The translations under genes and the position numbers were made by a program. Source: Mycolicibacterium gilvum (GTDB lineage: Bacteria > Actinomycetota > Actinomycetes > Mycobacteriales > Mycobacteriaceae). Taken from it: a stretch of DNA of 64,000 nt. The stretch covers positions 744,001-808,000 of the forward strand of contig NZ_UGQM01000001.1 in NCBI RefSeq assembly GCF_900454025.1. Direction: 5' to 3'. The notes beneath the pieces are model-generated. The model was not told where the DNA came from. It saw only the letters and a program-made list of their open reading frames with translations, and ran no database searches. Positions 8,888 to 16,453 of this stretch are shown in pieces; the first letter of the stretch is position 1, and each line of letters opens with the position of its first letter.

Positions 8888-8907
8888 GTAGGGACTTTCG
8901 GCCCTAA
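8888..8907 (-). promoter_or_regulatory. DosR-like palindrome
   Basis: The sequence contains GGGACTTTCGGCCCT flanked by TA and AA. It agrees at about 15 of 20 positions with the DosR consensus as I recall it (TTSGGGACT, WW, AGTCCCSAA). It lies about 70 bp before the ATG of the small ORF at 8818 on the reverse strand. This suggests hypoxia or nitric-oxide control, which the sequence alone cannot prove. Confidence 0.5.
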
Positions 8908-9190
8908 TTCGTCAGCCAGTGGGGCTACTGTCGATTCTGCTGGAGCGGCGACGATTCGTCGCTGGCCGCCGTCGTGCGACGAAGAACAAGTAGTTGAGTC
9001 GAGGCAGCATCGGAATTCCTTCCGCTCTTCGGAGTGCTAGTCCTTACGGCAGCGGTCACGCTCCGCCGGCTTTGGCTTCCCACGCACCAGTGCACTTCGC
9101 CCGAACATGCACACAGATTCACCTTCCCCCTCGTGCGCCAGGCGGCCCTAATGTTCAAACCGGGTCAAGTCCAGGGACGTGGTGTACGAC

Positions 9191-10513
9191 GTCGTCGTGT
9201 GATTCTTCGAGGTGATGGTTCAGGCGGTCAGTGTCGCCGGGGTGGCCTCCTGTTCGGTCGGGGTGTCGTTGACTGTGCGTGATTTGCTCAGGACGTCGAG
9301 GCCGAGGTAGCGCCGGGATTCGGCCCATTCGTCGTGTTGTTCGGCCAGGACGGCTCCGACGAGGCGGATGAGGGCGTTGCGGTCGGGGAAGATACCGACG
9401 ACGTCGGTGCGCCGGCGGATTTCCTTGTTGAGCCGTTCCTGGGGATTGTTGGACCAGATCTGGCGCCAGATCTGTTTGGGAAACGCCGTGAACGCCAGCA
9501 GATCCGGCCGTGCCGCTTCGAGGTGATCGGCGACCGTAGGTAGCTTGTCGTCCAGGGCGTCGATGATCCGGTCATATTGTGCAGCAACGGATTCAGCATC
9601 AGGCTGGTCGAACACAGAGTGCAGCAGGGTGCGCACCCAGGGCCACGACGACTTCGGGGTCACCGCCATCAGGTTGGTCGTGTAGTGGGTTCTGCAGCGC
9701 TGCCACGTCGCACCGGGCAGCGTGGCGCCGATCGCGGCGACAAGCCCGGCATGGGCGTCGCTGGTGACCAGTTTGACCCCCGACAGGCCGCGGGCGGTCA
9801 GAGCCCGCCAGAACGTTAGCCAGCCGGCGCCGTCCTCGGCGGTGGTGACATCGATGCCGAGGATTTCGCGGTAGCCCTCGGCGTTGACCCCGACCGCGAT
9901 CAGCGCGTGCACGTTGACGACCCGGCCGCCCTCGCGGACCTTGAGCACCAGGGCGTCGGCAGCGACGAACGTATACGGGCCGGCATCGAGCGGTCGGGTG
10001 CGGAAGGCCTCGACGGCGGCGTCGAGCTCTTTGGCCATCACCGACACCTGCGACTTCGACAGGCTGGTGATGCCGAGGGTTTCGACGAGCTTGTCCATCC
10101 GCCGCGTCGAGACACCGAGTAGGTAGCAGGTGGCGACCACGGTGGTCAGGGCCCGCTCGGCGCGTTTGCGGCGTTCCAGCAGCCAGTCCGGGAAGTAGGA
10201 GCCCTGGCGCAGCTTCGGGATCGCGAGATCTAATGTGCCTGCGCGGGTGTCGAATTGGCGGTGCCGGTAGCCGTTGCGGGAGTTGGTCCGCTCGGTGCTG
10301 CGTTCGCCGTAGCTGGCGCCGCACAGGGCGTCGGCTTCGGCACCCATCAGGGTGTGGATGAACGTGGCGAGCAGCTCGCGCAGCACGTCGGGATGTGTGG
10401 TGGTGAGTCGTTCGGCCAGCACGGTGGGCAGGTCGATATTCTGGGCAACGGTCATCGCGTGGTTCCTTTGCTCGAGTGACTTTGACGGGTCCCTCGAAGA
10501 ATCACGCGATGAC
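9191..10513 (-). mobile_element. IS1081-like insertion sequence (IS256 family)
   Basis: Ends are 22-bp inverted repeats at 9191-9212 and 10492-10513 that match at 20 of 22 positions, with the core GTGATTCTTCGAGG. The total of 1323 bp fits IS1081-type elements. The flanks (GTGTACGAC on the left, CCTCAATCA on the right) are not duplicated. The insertion is therefore old, or one end was moved by recombination. It carries a single intact transposase gene. Confidence 0.85.
9220..10455 (-). CDS. IS256-family transposase (IS1081-like)
   Basis: An intact Mutator/IS256-type DDE transposase of 411 aa. Its residues closely follow the IS1081 transposase as I remember it, for example PKLRQGSYFPDWLLERRKRA and YLLGVSTRRM. 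The catalytic acids are probably in FVAADALVLK, LVTSDAHAGL and the Glu of NNPQERLNKE. No frameshift or stop interrupts it, so the element may be active. It reads right to left within the element. Confidence 0.95.
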   Translation of the reverse strand: MTVAQNIDLPTVLAERLTTTHPDVLRELLATFIHTLMGAEADALCGASYGERSTERTNSRNGYRHRQFDTRAGTLDLAIPKLRQGSYFPDWLLERRKRAERALTTVVATCYLLGVSTRRMDKLVETLGITSLSKSQVSVMAKELDAAVEAFRTRPLDAGPYTFVAADALVLKVREGGRVVNVHALIAVGVNAEGYREILGIDVTTAEDGAGWLTFWRALTARGLSGVKLVTSDAHAGLVAAIGATLPGATWQRCRTHYTTNLMAVTPKSSWPWVRTLLHSVFDQPDAESVAAQYDRIIDALDDKLPTVADHLEAARPDLLAFTAFPKQIWRQIWSNNPQERLNKEIRRRTDVVGIFPDRNALIRLVGAVLAEQHDEWAESRRYLGLDVLSKSRTVNDTPTEQEATPATLTA

Positions 10514-11001
10514 CCTCAATCAGTCGGCTACGACACGCCGGTACCGCTAATCAGGTCCGACTCATACACCACTCTGCTGGACGCAACCTCAAACCGGTCC
10601 TGGGGGCGGGCCACCACATCTTCCCTGAATCGGCCAGTCGAGGGTTCGGCCCCCGAATCGCCACTGGTCGTAGTCCTCGCATGGATGGGCCGAAAAGTCG
10701 GGCATGCCAATGACATCATGAAGCGAGCTGCGCGCTGGTTGAGTGGCTGGCCGGCCTGCCTTCTCAGGGAGATTGCCGCGCCGGCCAGTGCGTCGGCGGG
10801 GCGCAGCTTGCGCCTGTGTCCTGCGCGGATTGCCGCTTCGCCCGCCGCAAGTCTGGGTCGTCCATTCCGGCGTGGCTTGGTGCCAAGGATTTTGAAGCAG
10901 GTGGACCTCATTCAATGTGAAGTGTCAGCGCGCGTCTGGTGATGCTGTTCGCCAACGTGGTCACCCGGGATACTGATGTCGCCGCGCCTCGGGACCGTGT
11001 A
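10514..11001. other. Non-coding stretch between IS1081-like element and PASTA pseudogene
   Basis: About 490 bp. Open frames of up to 127 codons exist on both strands, but none shows a recognisable domain, a ribosome site or homology I can name. It is probably degraded DNA of the island. Confidence 0.4.
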
Positions 11002-11526
11002 TTAATTATCCGCCTGGCATCCGACGAGGGGAAACCATTCAGGGTGCTCTTTTTCTGCCTGCTTGCACCACTGCTGACCTTTGGCGGTACGTCTCCATTC
11101 CTGGACTTCCTGCTCTCTCTTGGCTTCCCGGCCCTCAGGGCTTGCCGCCGAGTTTCCCGGGGTGTTCGCGGTAGCAACGGCGGCATTGCAGTTCAAGCTG
11201 AGCCGGTATTCGTTGGTAACCATTCAGTAGCGGACTCCTTGACGTGCGTACCGCCCATCACGGCCAGGGACAGCCTGGACGAACGGAGGTCTCACGAATG
11301 TCGATTGAGAAACGCCAGTGACGATGCACTTGCTGAGGGGAAGCTTGGCGCCGACCCGTGACGCGATGATTGCCGTGCCACCCTGCTGCGCGATGGCGTT
11401 CGTGGCCTCGGCGTAGGTTTGGCCCACCAGGTCAGGCGCAGCCGATGCAATACCCGGCAACGAGAACAGGGCAATTGCCGCAACGGTAGCGGCGATGGCG
11501 CCTGCCGTGACGATGATCTTGGTCAT
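11002..11526 (-). pseudogene. Secreted PASTA-type small protein, broken by an in-frame stop
   Basis: The ATG at 11526 has AGGA about 10 bp upstream. It is followed by a signal peptide (TKIIVTAGAIAATVAAI, then SAAP) and a PASTA-like unit (VGQTYAEATNAIAQQGGTA, CIVTGV). The frame meets TGA at 11226-11224. The very next codon is ATG, and the same frame continues 73 codons (LSLNCNAA, GNSAASPEGREAK, WCKQAEKEHPEW) to 11002. Together the two parts match the layout of mycobacterial secreted PASTA-domain proteins as I recall it. A nonsense mutation is the simplest reading; restart at the TGAATG junction would give only a cytoplasmic tail. IS21 lies 49 bp upstream and separates the gene from box D. Confidence 0.7.
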
Positions 11527-11568
11527 GGTGGGCGGATCCTGTCGATGATCGTTGGCTAGCGTTCCAGC

Positions 11569-11575
11569 CATCTGG
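11569..11575 (+). repeat. IS21 target-site duplication, left copy
   Basis: CATCTGG lies directly before the TGTCGC end of the IS21 element and is repeated exactly at 14219-14225 after the GCGACA end. This fixes both boundaries of the insertion. Confidence 0.9.
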
Positions 11576-11735
11576 TGTCGCCTGCCATGAGGATGGGACC
11601 AGTGTGACCTGATTTTTGCCAGGGTGATGGGACCACCTGGATTGCCAGTTATGGGACCACCGGCGCGTCGCGTCGGTGGTCTTTTCATTTGTTCGTTCGA
11701 TCGCCGTGACAGCTCAAGTCACGGAGGTCGCCGGC

Positions 11736-13358
11736 ATGGCTTTTCGGGAGGTCAGTGTGAACGAGATCAGGGAAGTTCTGCGGGTGTGGCTGGGCGTGGC
11801 GGGGTTACCGGCGCCGGGGTACCGGACGATCGCCGCGCATTGCGGTGTGGATCGCAAAACGGTGCGCCGTTACGTCGAGGCCGCCCACGCGGCCGGTCTG
11901 CGCCGCGGCGACGACGCCGGCGCGATCGACGACGGTCTGATCGGGATGGTCGCCGAAGCGGTGCGCCCGGTTCGCCCCGATGGTCACGGCGCGGCGTGGG
12001 AGCAGTTATTGGGGTTCGAGGATCAGATCACCAAGTGGGTGGCCGGCTCTGGTGAGCAGCGGCCGTTGACAGTGACCAAGATCCACACTCTGCTGGGAAG
12101 GCAGGGCTGTGTGGTGCCGTATCGGACGTTGCACCGATTCGCCAGCCAGCGTTGCGGTTTCGGCCGCAAAGATCTCACGGTGCGGGTCGCTGATGGTGAT
12201 CCCGGGGTGGAGTGCCAGGTCGACTTCGGCTATCTGGGGATGCTCACTGACGTCGATGATGGGCGCCGCCGCAAGGTGCATGCGCTGATCTTCACCGCGG
12301 TGTACTCCCGGCACATGTTTGTGTGGCTGTCCTACTCGCAGACTCTGGCCGCGGTGATCGCCGGCTGCGAGGCGGCCTGGGAGTTCTTCGGCGGCGTGTT
12401 CGCCGTGCTGATCCCCGACAACCTCAAACCGGTGATCGCCGCCGCCGATGCGGTCAACCCGCAGTTCAGCCAGGGCTGGCTGGACTACGCCGGGCATGTC
12501 GGGTTCCTGACCGACCCGGCGCGGGTGGCCTCGCCGAAGGACAAGCCGCGAGTGGAACGCGCCGTGCAGTACGTGCGCCGAAACTTCTGGGACGGTGAAA
12601 CATTCACCAGCCTGGCCCATGCGCAGCAGGCGGCGACGGTGTGGTGTCGTGACACCGCGGGCACCCGCACACACGGCACCATCTGCGCTCGTCCGCTGGA
12701 GGTGTTCACCGCCGAGGAACAGTCCCGGCTGTTGCCGGTGCCAGGGGTTTATGACGTGCCGGTGTTCAAGACGGTCAAGGTGCACCGCGATTTCCACGCC
12801 GAGGTCGCCAAGGCGCTGTATTCGCTGCCCGAGTGCTGGATCGGTCAGTACCTGGACGTGCGGGCCGACACCGAGTTGGTGAAGTTCTATCGCCGCGGCG
12901 TGCTGGTCAAGGTCCATCCTCGCCAGCCGGCCGGTGGGCGCAGCACCGACCCCGCTGATCTGCCCGAACACAAGACCGGCTACGCGCTGCGCGATGTGAC
13001 GACATTGATCGCCACCTGCGCCGCGCACGGCCCCAACGTCGGGATCTACGCCGAACGCATCCTCGATGACCGGCTGCCCTGGACGAAGATGCGCACCGTC
13101 TACCGGCTGCTGGGCCTGGTGCGCCGCTACGGCGCCGACCGGGTCGAACAGGCCTGCGCACTGTCGCTGGATCTTGATGTCGTCTCGGTGAACAAGATCG
13201 CCTCCATGCTCGAGCGTGCCACCGAGACCAGCACACCCGCGCTGCCGAAGGCCGTCCGCCACACCGCCACCCGCTTCGCCCGCGATCCATCCGAATTCAG
13301 CTCCACCCCAACACCATTGACCATCATCACGACCACCGTTGCCGAGGAGAACCGCTGA
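11736..13358 (+). CDS. istA: IS21-family transposase IstA
   Basis: A 540-aa DDE transposase. The ATG has GGAGG 8 bp upstream; an upstream in-frame ATG lacks one. The N-terminal helix-turn-helix includes YRTIAAHCGVDRKTVRRY. The integrase core shows ECQVDFGYLG, VLIPDNLKP and PKDKPRVERAVQYV, holding the likely catalytic Asp, Asp and Glu. It acts with the IstB ATPase encoded 1 bp downstream. Confidence 0.95.
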   Translation: MAFREVSVNEIREVLRVWLGVAGLPAPGYRTIAAHCGVDRKTVRRYVEAAHAAGLRRGDDAGAIDDGLIGMVAEAVRPVRPDGHGAAWEQLLGFEDQITKWVAGSGEQRPLTVTKIHTLLGRQGCVVPYRTLHRFASQRCGFGRKDLTVRVADGDPGVECQVDFGYLGMLTDVDDGRRRKVHALIFTAVYSRHMFVWLSYSQTLAAVIAGCEAAWEFFGGVFAVLIPDNLKPVIAAADAVNPQFSQGWLDYAGHVGFLTDPARVASPKDKPRVERAVQYVRRNFWDGETFTSLAHAQQAATVWCRDTAGTRTHGTICARPLEVFTAEEQSRLLPVPGVYDVPVFKTVKVHRDFHAEVAKALYSLPECWIGQYLDVRADTELVKFYRRGVLVKVHPRQPAGGRSTDPADLPEHKTGYALRDVTTLIATCAAHGPNVGIYAERILDDRLPWTKMRTVYRLLGLVRRYGADRVEQACALSLDLDVVSVNKIASMLERATETSTPALPKAVRHTATRFARDPSEFSSTPTPLTIITTTVAEENR

Positions 13359-13359
13359 C

Positions 13360-14157
13360 ATGACCACCACCGCCCGTGGCGCCACCGACCCGATCGGCGC
13401 TGACCTGCTCCGACTGCTCAAGACCCTCAAACTCGGCGCGATGGCCGACACCCTGCCCGAACGCGCCGCTCTGGCCCGCCAACACAAACTCAGTCACATC
13501 GGGTTCCTGGAAACGCTGCTGGCCGACGAGGTCTCCCGACGCGAATCCCGCTCCGCCGCGTTGCGGGCGACCAAAGCCGGACTCGACCCCACCATGCGGT
13601 TTGATACCTGGACCGCACACGAGGACCTGCGCTATGACCGCACCCTGCTGGGGGATCTGACCTCACTGCGGTTCCTCGACGCCGGCCAGTCCGCGATCGT
13701 CCTCGGGCCCGTTGGTGTTGGCAAGACGCATCTGGCAACAGCATTGGGACACATGGCCATTCGACGCAGACACACCGTAGTCTTCGGCCGGGCCGACAAA
13801 CTGTTCACCCGACTGCGCGCCGCAAGGCTCGACCACACCGTCGACGCCGAGATCCGCCGCCTGGCCGCCGTCGACGTCCTCATCATCGACGACTTCGCGC
13901 TACGCCCGCTCGACGCCACCGAAACCAGCGACTTCTACGAAATCGTCGTCGAGCGCCACCGCGCCAAGACCACCATCGTGACGTCGAACCGCGAGCCCGC
14001 TGAATGGCTGACCATGACCGCCGACACCCTGCTGGCTCAATCAGCCATCGACCGGCTGACCTCCGCCGCGCACACCCTGGTCATCGAAGGACCGTCCTAC
14101 CGCCAACGGACCCGGCCCCAGCTTGACCCAGACCCCGCCGACGAGCATCCTCAGTAA
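13360..14157 (+). CDS. istB: IS21-family helper ATPase IstB
   Basis: An AAA+ ATPase of 265 aa that assists IstA in target selection and strand transfer. Walker A is GPVGVGKTHL and Walker B is VLIIDDFAL, followed by a sensor segment TTIVTSNREP. The start has GAGGAG upstream inside the end of istA. The gene is complete. Confidence 0.95.
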   Translation: MTTTARGATDPIGADLLRLLKTLKLGAMADTLPERAALARQHKLSHIGFLETLLADEVSRRESRSAALRATKAGLDPTMRFDTWTAHEDLRYDRTLLGDLTSLRFLDAGQSAIVLGPVGVGKTHLATALGHMAIRRRHTVVFGRADKLFTRLRAARLDHTVDAEIRRLAAVDVLIIDDFALRPLDATETSDFYEIVVERHRAKTTIVTSNREPAEWLTMTADTLLAQSAIDRLTSAAHTLVIEGPSYRQRTRPQLDPDPADEHPQ

Positions 14158-14218
14158 CGCGCCACGGTGGTCCCATCCCCCTGGCAATCAGGTGGTCCCA
14201 TCACCCTGGCAAGCGACA

Positions 14219-14225
14219 CATCTGG
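14219..14225 (+). repeat. IS21 target-site duplication, right copy
   Basis: An exact copy of the left CATCTGG (11569-11575). Deleting the IS and one copy joins the PASTA gene leader to the sequence starting at 14226. Confidence 0.9.
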
Positions 14226-14542
14226 TGCAAGCGAGCCCCTTCCAGTACCCCCTCGATGTCGGGTTCGATTTCCTCTACCCGACTTCAACCGTGCGCCGCG
14301 ATATGCACCGAATCGATTGAGATCCTGCGAAGATTGGTTGAAGACCTGATCGGTGGTGCAGGCTCAATCAGATAGTGGAGGTCGAGCGCCTCTGCGCCGG
14401 AGCCCGATATGTGCTTGGCGCGCAGCCGATCATCAACGGCTGGGTAGGCCGTGCCAGCGGCCTGGTGCGGGTGGTCGGGTGGGGCGTTCGACTCGGTGGT
14501 CGCCGGCAGCCTCCCAACGCTGCTACGAGTGTTCCCGACATT
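14226..14542. other. Former upstream region of the PASTA gene, no gene
   Basis: About 320 bp without a supported gene. Read on the reverse strand, it is the leader and promoter region of the PASTA-type gene before IS21 entered. It includes box D and, around 14319-14354, a segment matching the regulator/synthase intergenic region (7021-7056) at about 27 of 36 positions. The right end runs into the truncated ATPase gene. Confidence 0.55.
14328..14347 (+). promoter_or_regulatory. CopR-like direct-repeat box D (displaced from PASTA gene)
   Basis: Two 9-mers, CGAAGATTG and TGAAGACCT, are separated by GT. The box lies opposite to the PASTA-type gene, in the same relative orientation as boxes A to C. 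Without IS21 it would lie about 150 bp before that gene's ATG, similar to box A before ldt (138 bp). Confidence 0.55.
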
Positions 14543-14875
14543 TTAGGATGCCGGTGAGTTGTGCACAGTGGCCTGCACGCTCGTCAGCGTCACCGACCGC
14601 GCGCCGTAGACCGTGACGTCGGAGACCAGCACCGAGGTGTCCTCGCGCAGCCCGGCGTTGGACAGCGTCACATCGTCGAGCAGCGCGGTGCCCGTGGGTG
14701 TCCCCGCGGGGGCGATCCCGACGACCGCGGCGGTGGTGCGCGCGCCGGTCAGCGAGACGGCGTCCCACTCCCGGATGCCGAGCGCGGCAATCGCTTCGGG
14801 GTGCAGGCGGACCACGCCACGGCGGGAGTCCAGCGCCGAGGTGTTGAGCCGCGCCGTGAGCGTGAGTTGCGCCAT
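14543..14875 (-). pseudogene. Truncated CDC48-type AAA ATPase, N-terminal stub
   Basis: Residues 1-96 (AQLTLTARLNTSALDSRRGV, LHPEAIAALGIREWDAV, LDDVTLSNAGLRE, VTVYGARSVTL) match the N-terminal domain of the two-AAA-domain ATPase that follows pssA in M. tuberculosis (Rv0435c, about 730 aa, from memory). The frame then stops at codon 111. Both ATPase domains are absent and island DNA begins. The start is 1 bp after the pssA stop, as in an intact operon. A functional short protein is unlikely. Confidence 0.85.
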
Positions 14876-14876
14876 G

Positions 14877-15743
14877 TCAGCCTCGCGGCGGTCTGCGCAG
14901 TCCCAGGCGCAGCGTGGAACGCCGCGGCTGCGCGCGCTGGGTCCGGTGGGTGCGGCGGATCGCCCGTCGCGCTGCGCGCTGCTGACGCGGTTTGTCGTCC
15001 CACACTTCCGGGTGCGCGGCGAGGAATCGCTTGGTGCGCAGCGCGAACGGGATGTGCAGGAAGTACGCGACGATGATCACCAGGATCACGATGTAGCCGT
15101 ACAGGATCGAGGTCGCCACGCCGATCGCGAGCAGCGCCAGCAACGGGGCCACCATGTTGGGCGGCACCGAGAACGTGTGGATCTTGCGCATCGGCAGCGT
15201 GCTGACCACCAGCAGTGAGACGGCGATCATCCAGATCACGACCGCGGGCTCCGAGGTCCACCAGCCGTCGCCGAACTGCATCTTGGCCGCCAGCGGACCG
15301 ATGGCGCCGATCGCACCGGCCGGTGCGGGCATGCCGGTGAAGTACTTCTTCTCGTAGGCGGGCTGGTCGACGGCCAGCATCGCGTTGAAGCGGGCCAGGC
15401 GCAACACGATGCACACCGCGTAGAGCAGCACCACGATCCAGCCGATCCGCGACGTCGACAACAGGGTGCCGTAGACGATGAACGCCGGTGCCACACCGAA
15501 GTTGACCGCGTCGGCCAGCGAGTCGATCTCCTCGCCCATCTTCGACGTCGCGTTCAGCGCCCGGGCGAGACGGCCGTCGAGCGCGTCGAGGATCGCCGCG
15601 ATCGCCAGGAACGCCATCGCCTCGGTGGGGCGCCCGTCGAGCGCGAACTTCACCGCGCTCAGACCCAGGCAGATGGCCGCGACGGTCATCGCGCTCGGCA
15701 GGATGCGGACGCTGACGACCGGGGTCTTGATGCGTGGTCTCAT
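14877..15743 (-). CDS. pssA: CDP-diacylglycerol-serine O-phosphatidyltransferase
   Basis: A membrane enzyme of 288 aa that makes phosphatidylserine from CDP-diacylglycerol and serine. The CDP-alcohol phosphotransferase motif is complete: Asp53, Asp56, Gly57, Ala60, Arg61, Gly70, Asp74 and Asp78 (DALDGRLAR to EEIDSLAD). Several membrane helices follow, and the C-terminus is Arg-rich. The ATG overlaps the psd stop by 1 bp (TGATG), the usual mycobacterial arrangement, so both steps of phosphatidylethanolamine synthesis are coupled. The length fits M. tuberculosis PssA. Confidence 0.95.
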   Translation of the reverse strand: MRPRIKTPVVSVRILPSAMTVAAICLGLSAVKFALDGRPTEAMAFLAIAAILDALDGRLARALNATSKMGEEIDSLADAVNFGVAPAFIVYGTLLSTSRIGWIVVLLYAVCIVLRLARFNAMLAVDQPAYEKKYFTGMPAPAGAIGAIGPLAAKMQFGDGWWTSEPAVVIWMIAVSLLVVSTLPMRKIHTFSVPPNMVAPLLALLAIGVATSILYGYIVILVIIVAYFLHIPFALRTKRFLAAHPEVWDDKPRQQRAARRAIRRTHRTQRAQPRRSTLRLGLRRPPRG

Positions 15744-16441
15744 CAGGGCAGCTCGGCCAGCACGGTCTCGCCGGCGACCGCACGTTGCCCGACCTCGACG
15801 AGGACGTCGGAGCCCGCGGGCAGGTAGGTGTCGAGCCGGGAGCCGTAGCGGATCAGGCCGTAGGTGTCGCCGAGCCCCACCTTGTCGCCGGGTTTGACGT
15901 TGCACACGATGCGGCGGGCGAGCAGACCCGCGATCTGGACGGCGATCACCTCGGCGCCCTCGGGGCTGCGGATCACCACGCTGTTGCGCTCGTTGTCGGC
16001 GCTGGCCGCGGCGAGTTCGGCGGAGCCGAACAGCCCGGGCCTGTGCTCGACCGCCACCACCTCACCGGCCAGCGGGGCGCGCTGTACGTGGGCGTCGAAC
16101 AGCGACAGGAAGATGCTGATGCGCGGCAGCGGTACGGCGGGCAGCCCCAGTTCGGCGGGCGGGAGCTCGTCCTCGATCAGGCAGATCAGCCCGTCGGCCG
16201 GCGCGACGACGACGCCCGGCCGCGTCGGCGGCGTCCGGGGCGGATGCCGGAAGAACGCGGCGTTCGCGGCCGCCGAGGCGACCCCGGCGTTTCGCAGCCA
16301 CCGGGACTTACGCCCGGCCAGCGCCACCGCGAGGCTGGCGCCGACGAACGGCAGACCGGCCGGGTGCATCGGGGGGACGGTGGTGCGAACCAGGGCCGCC
16401 AGGCGCTCTGGTCCTGTCTTGAGGTCGGGGCGTCTGGCCAT
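15743..16441 (-). CDS. psd: Phosphatidylserine decarboxylase
   Basis: The enzyme, 232 aa, converts phosphatidylserine to phosphatidylethanolamine. It is the short PSD type. Self-cleavage is expected between Gly200 and Ser201 in RYGSRLD, giving the pyruvoyl group on the alpha chain. Asp83 (APADG) and His118 (DAHVQR) complete the expected triad. An N-terminal hydrophobic segment (about 28-42) anchors it. It lies between moeA (12 bp upstream) and pssA (1 bp overlap). Confidence 0.95.
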   Translation of the reverse strand: MARRPDLKTGPERLAALVRTTVPPMHPAGLPFVGASLAVALAGRKSRWLRNAGVASAAANAAFFRHPPRTPPTRPGVVVAPADGLICLIEDELPPAELGLPAVPLPRISIFLSLFDAHVQRAPLAGEVVAVEHRPGLFGSAELAAASADNERNSVVIRSPEGAEVIAVQIAGLLARRIVCNVKPGDKVGLGDTYGLIRYGSRLDTYLPAGSDVLVEVGQRAVAGETVLAELP

Positions 16442-16453
16442 CGTCCCGCCAGG

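Larger units (their letters stand above)
11576..14218 (+). mobile_element. Complete IS21-family insertion sequence
   Basis: The element is 2643 bp, begins TGTCGC and ends GCGACA, with a 7-bp target duplication (CATCTGG). Multiple terminal repeats of the type TTGCCAGGGTGATGGGACCA are present. On the left there are copies at 11576, 11618 and 11644. On the right there are inverted copies at 14166-14187 and 14191-14218. Such arrays are typical IS21 transposase-binding sites. istA and istB are intact. Exact duplication and intact genes point to a recent insertion. Confidence 0.95.

Noticed and set aside
8925..9158. 77-codon reverse ORF before the IS1081-like element
   Set aside because: Low-complexity Ser/Arg/Thr composition and no supporting signals.
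9150..9178. Second DosR-like site (GGGTCAAGTCC)
   Set aside because: Half-site matches only, with key palindrome positions changed and no gene suitably placed.
9182..10522. Target-site duplication flanking the IS1081-like element
   Set aside because: 8- and 9-bp flanks were compared for two possible end positions and do not match.
10528..10911. 127-codon reverse ORF after the IS1081-like element
   Set aside because: Arg/Ala-rich composition typical of shadow frames, no recognisable family, no ribosome site.
14240..14290. Possible tRNA fragment (GGGTTCGATTTCC looks like a T-arm) at the island edge, which would suggest a tRNA attachment site
   Set aside because: The flanking bases do not pair into a T-stem and no anticodon or acceptor arm is found.
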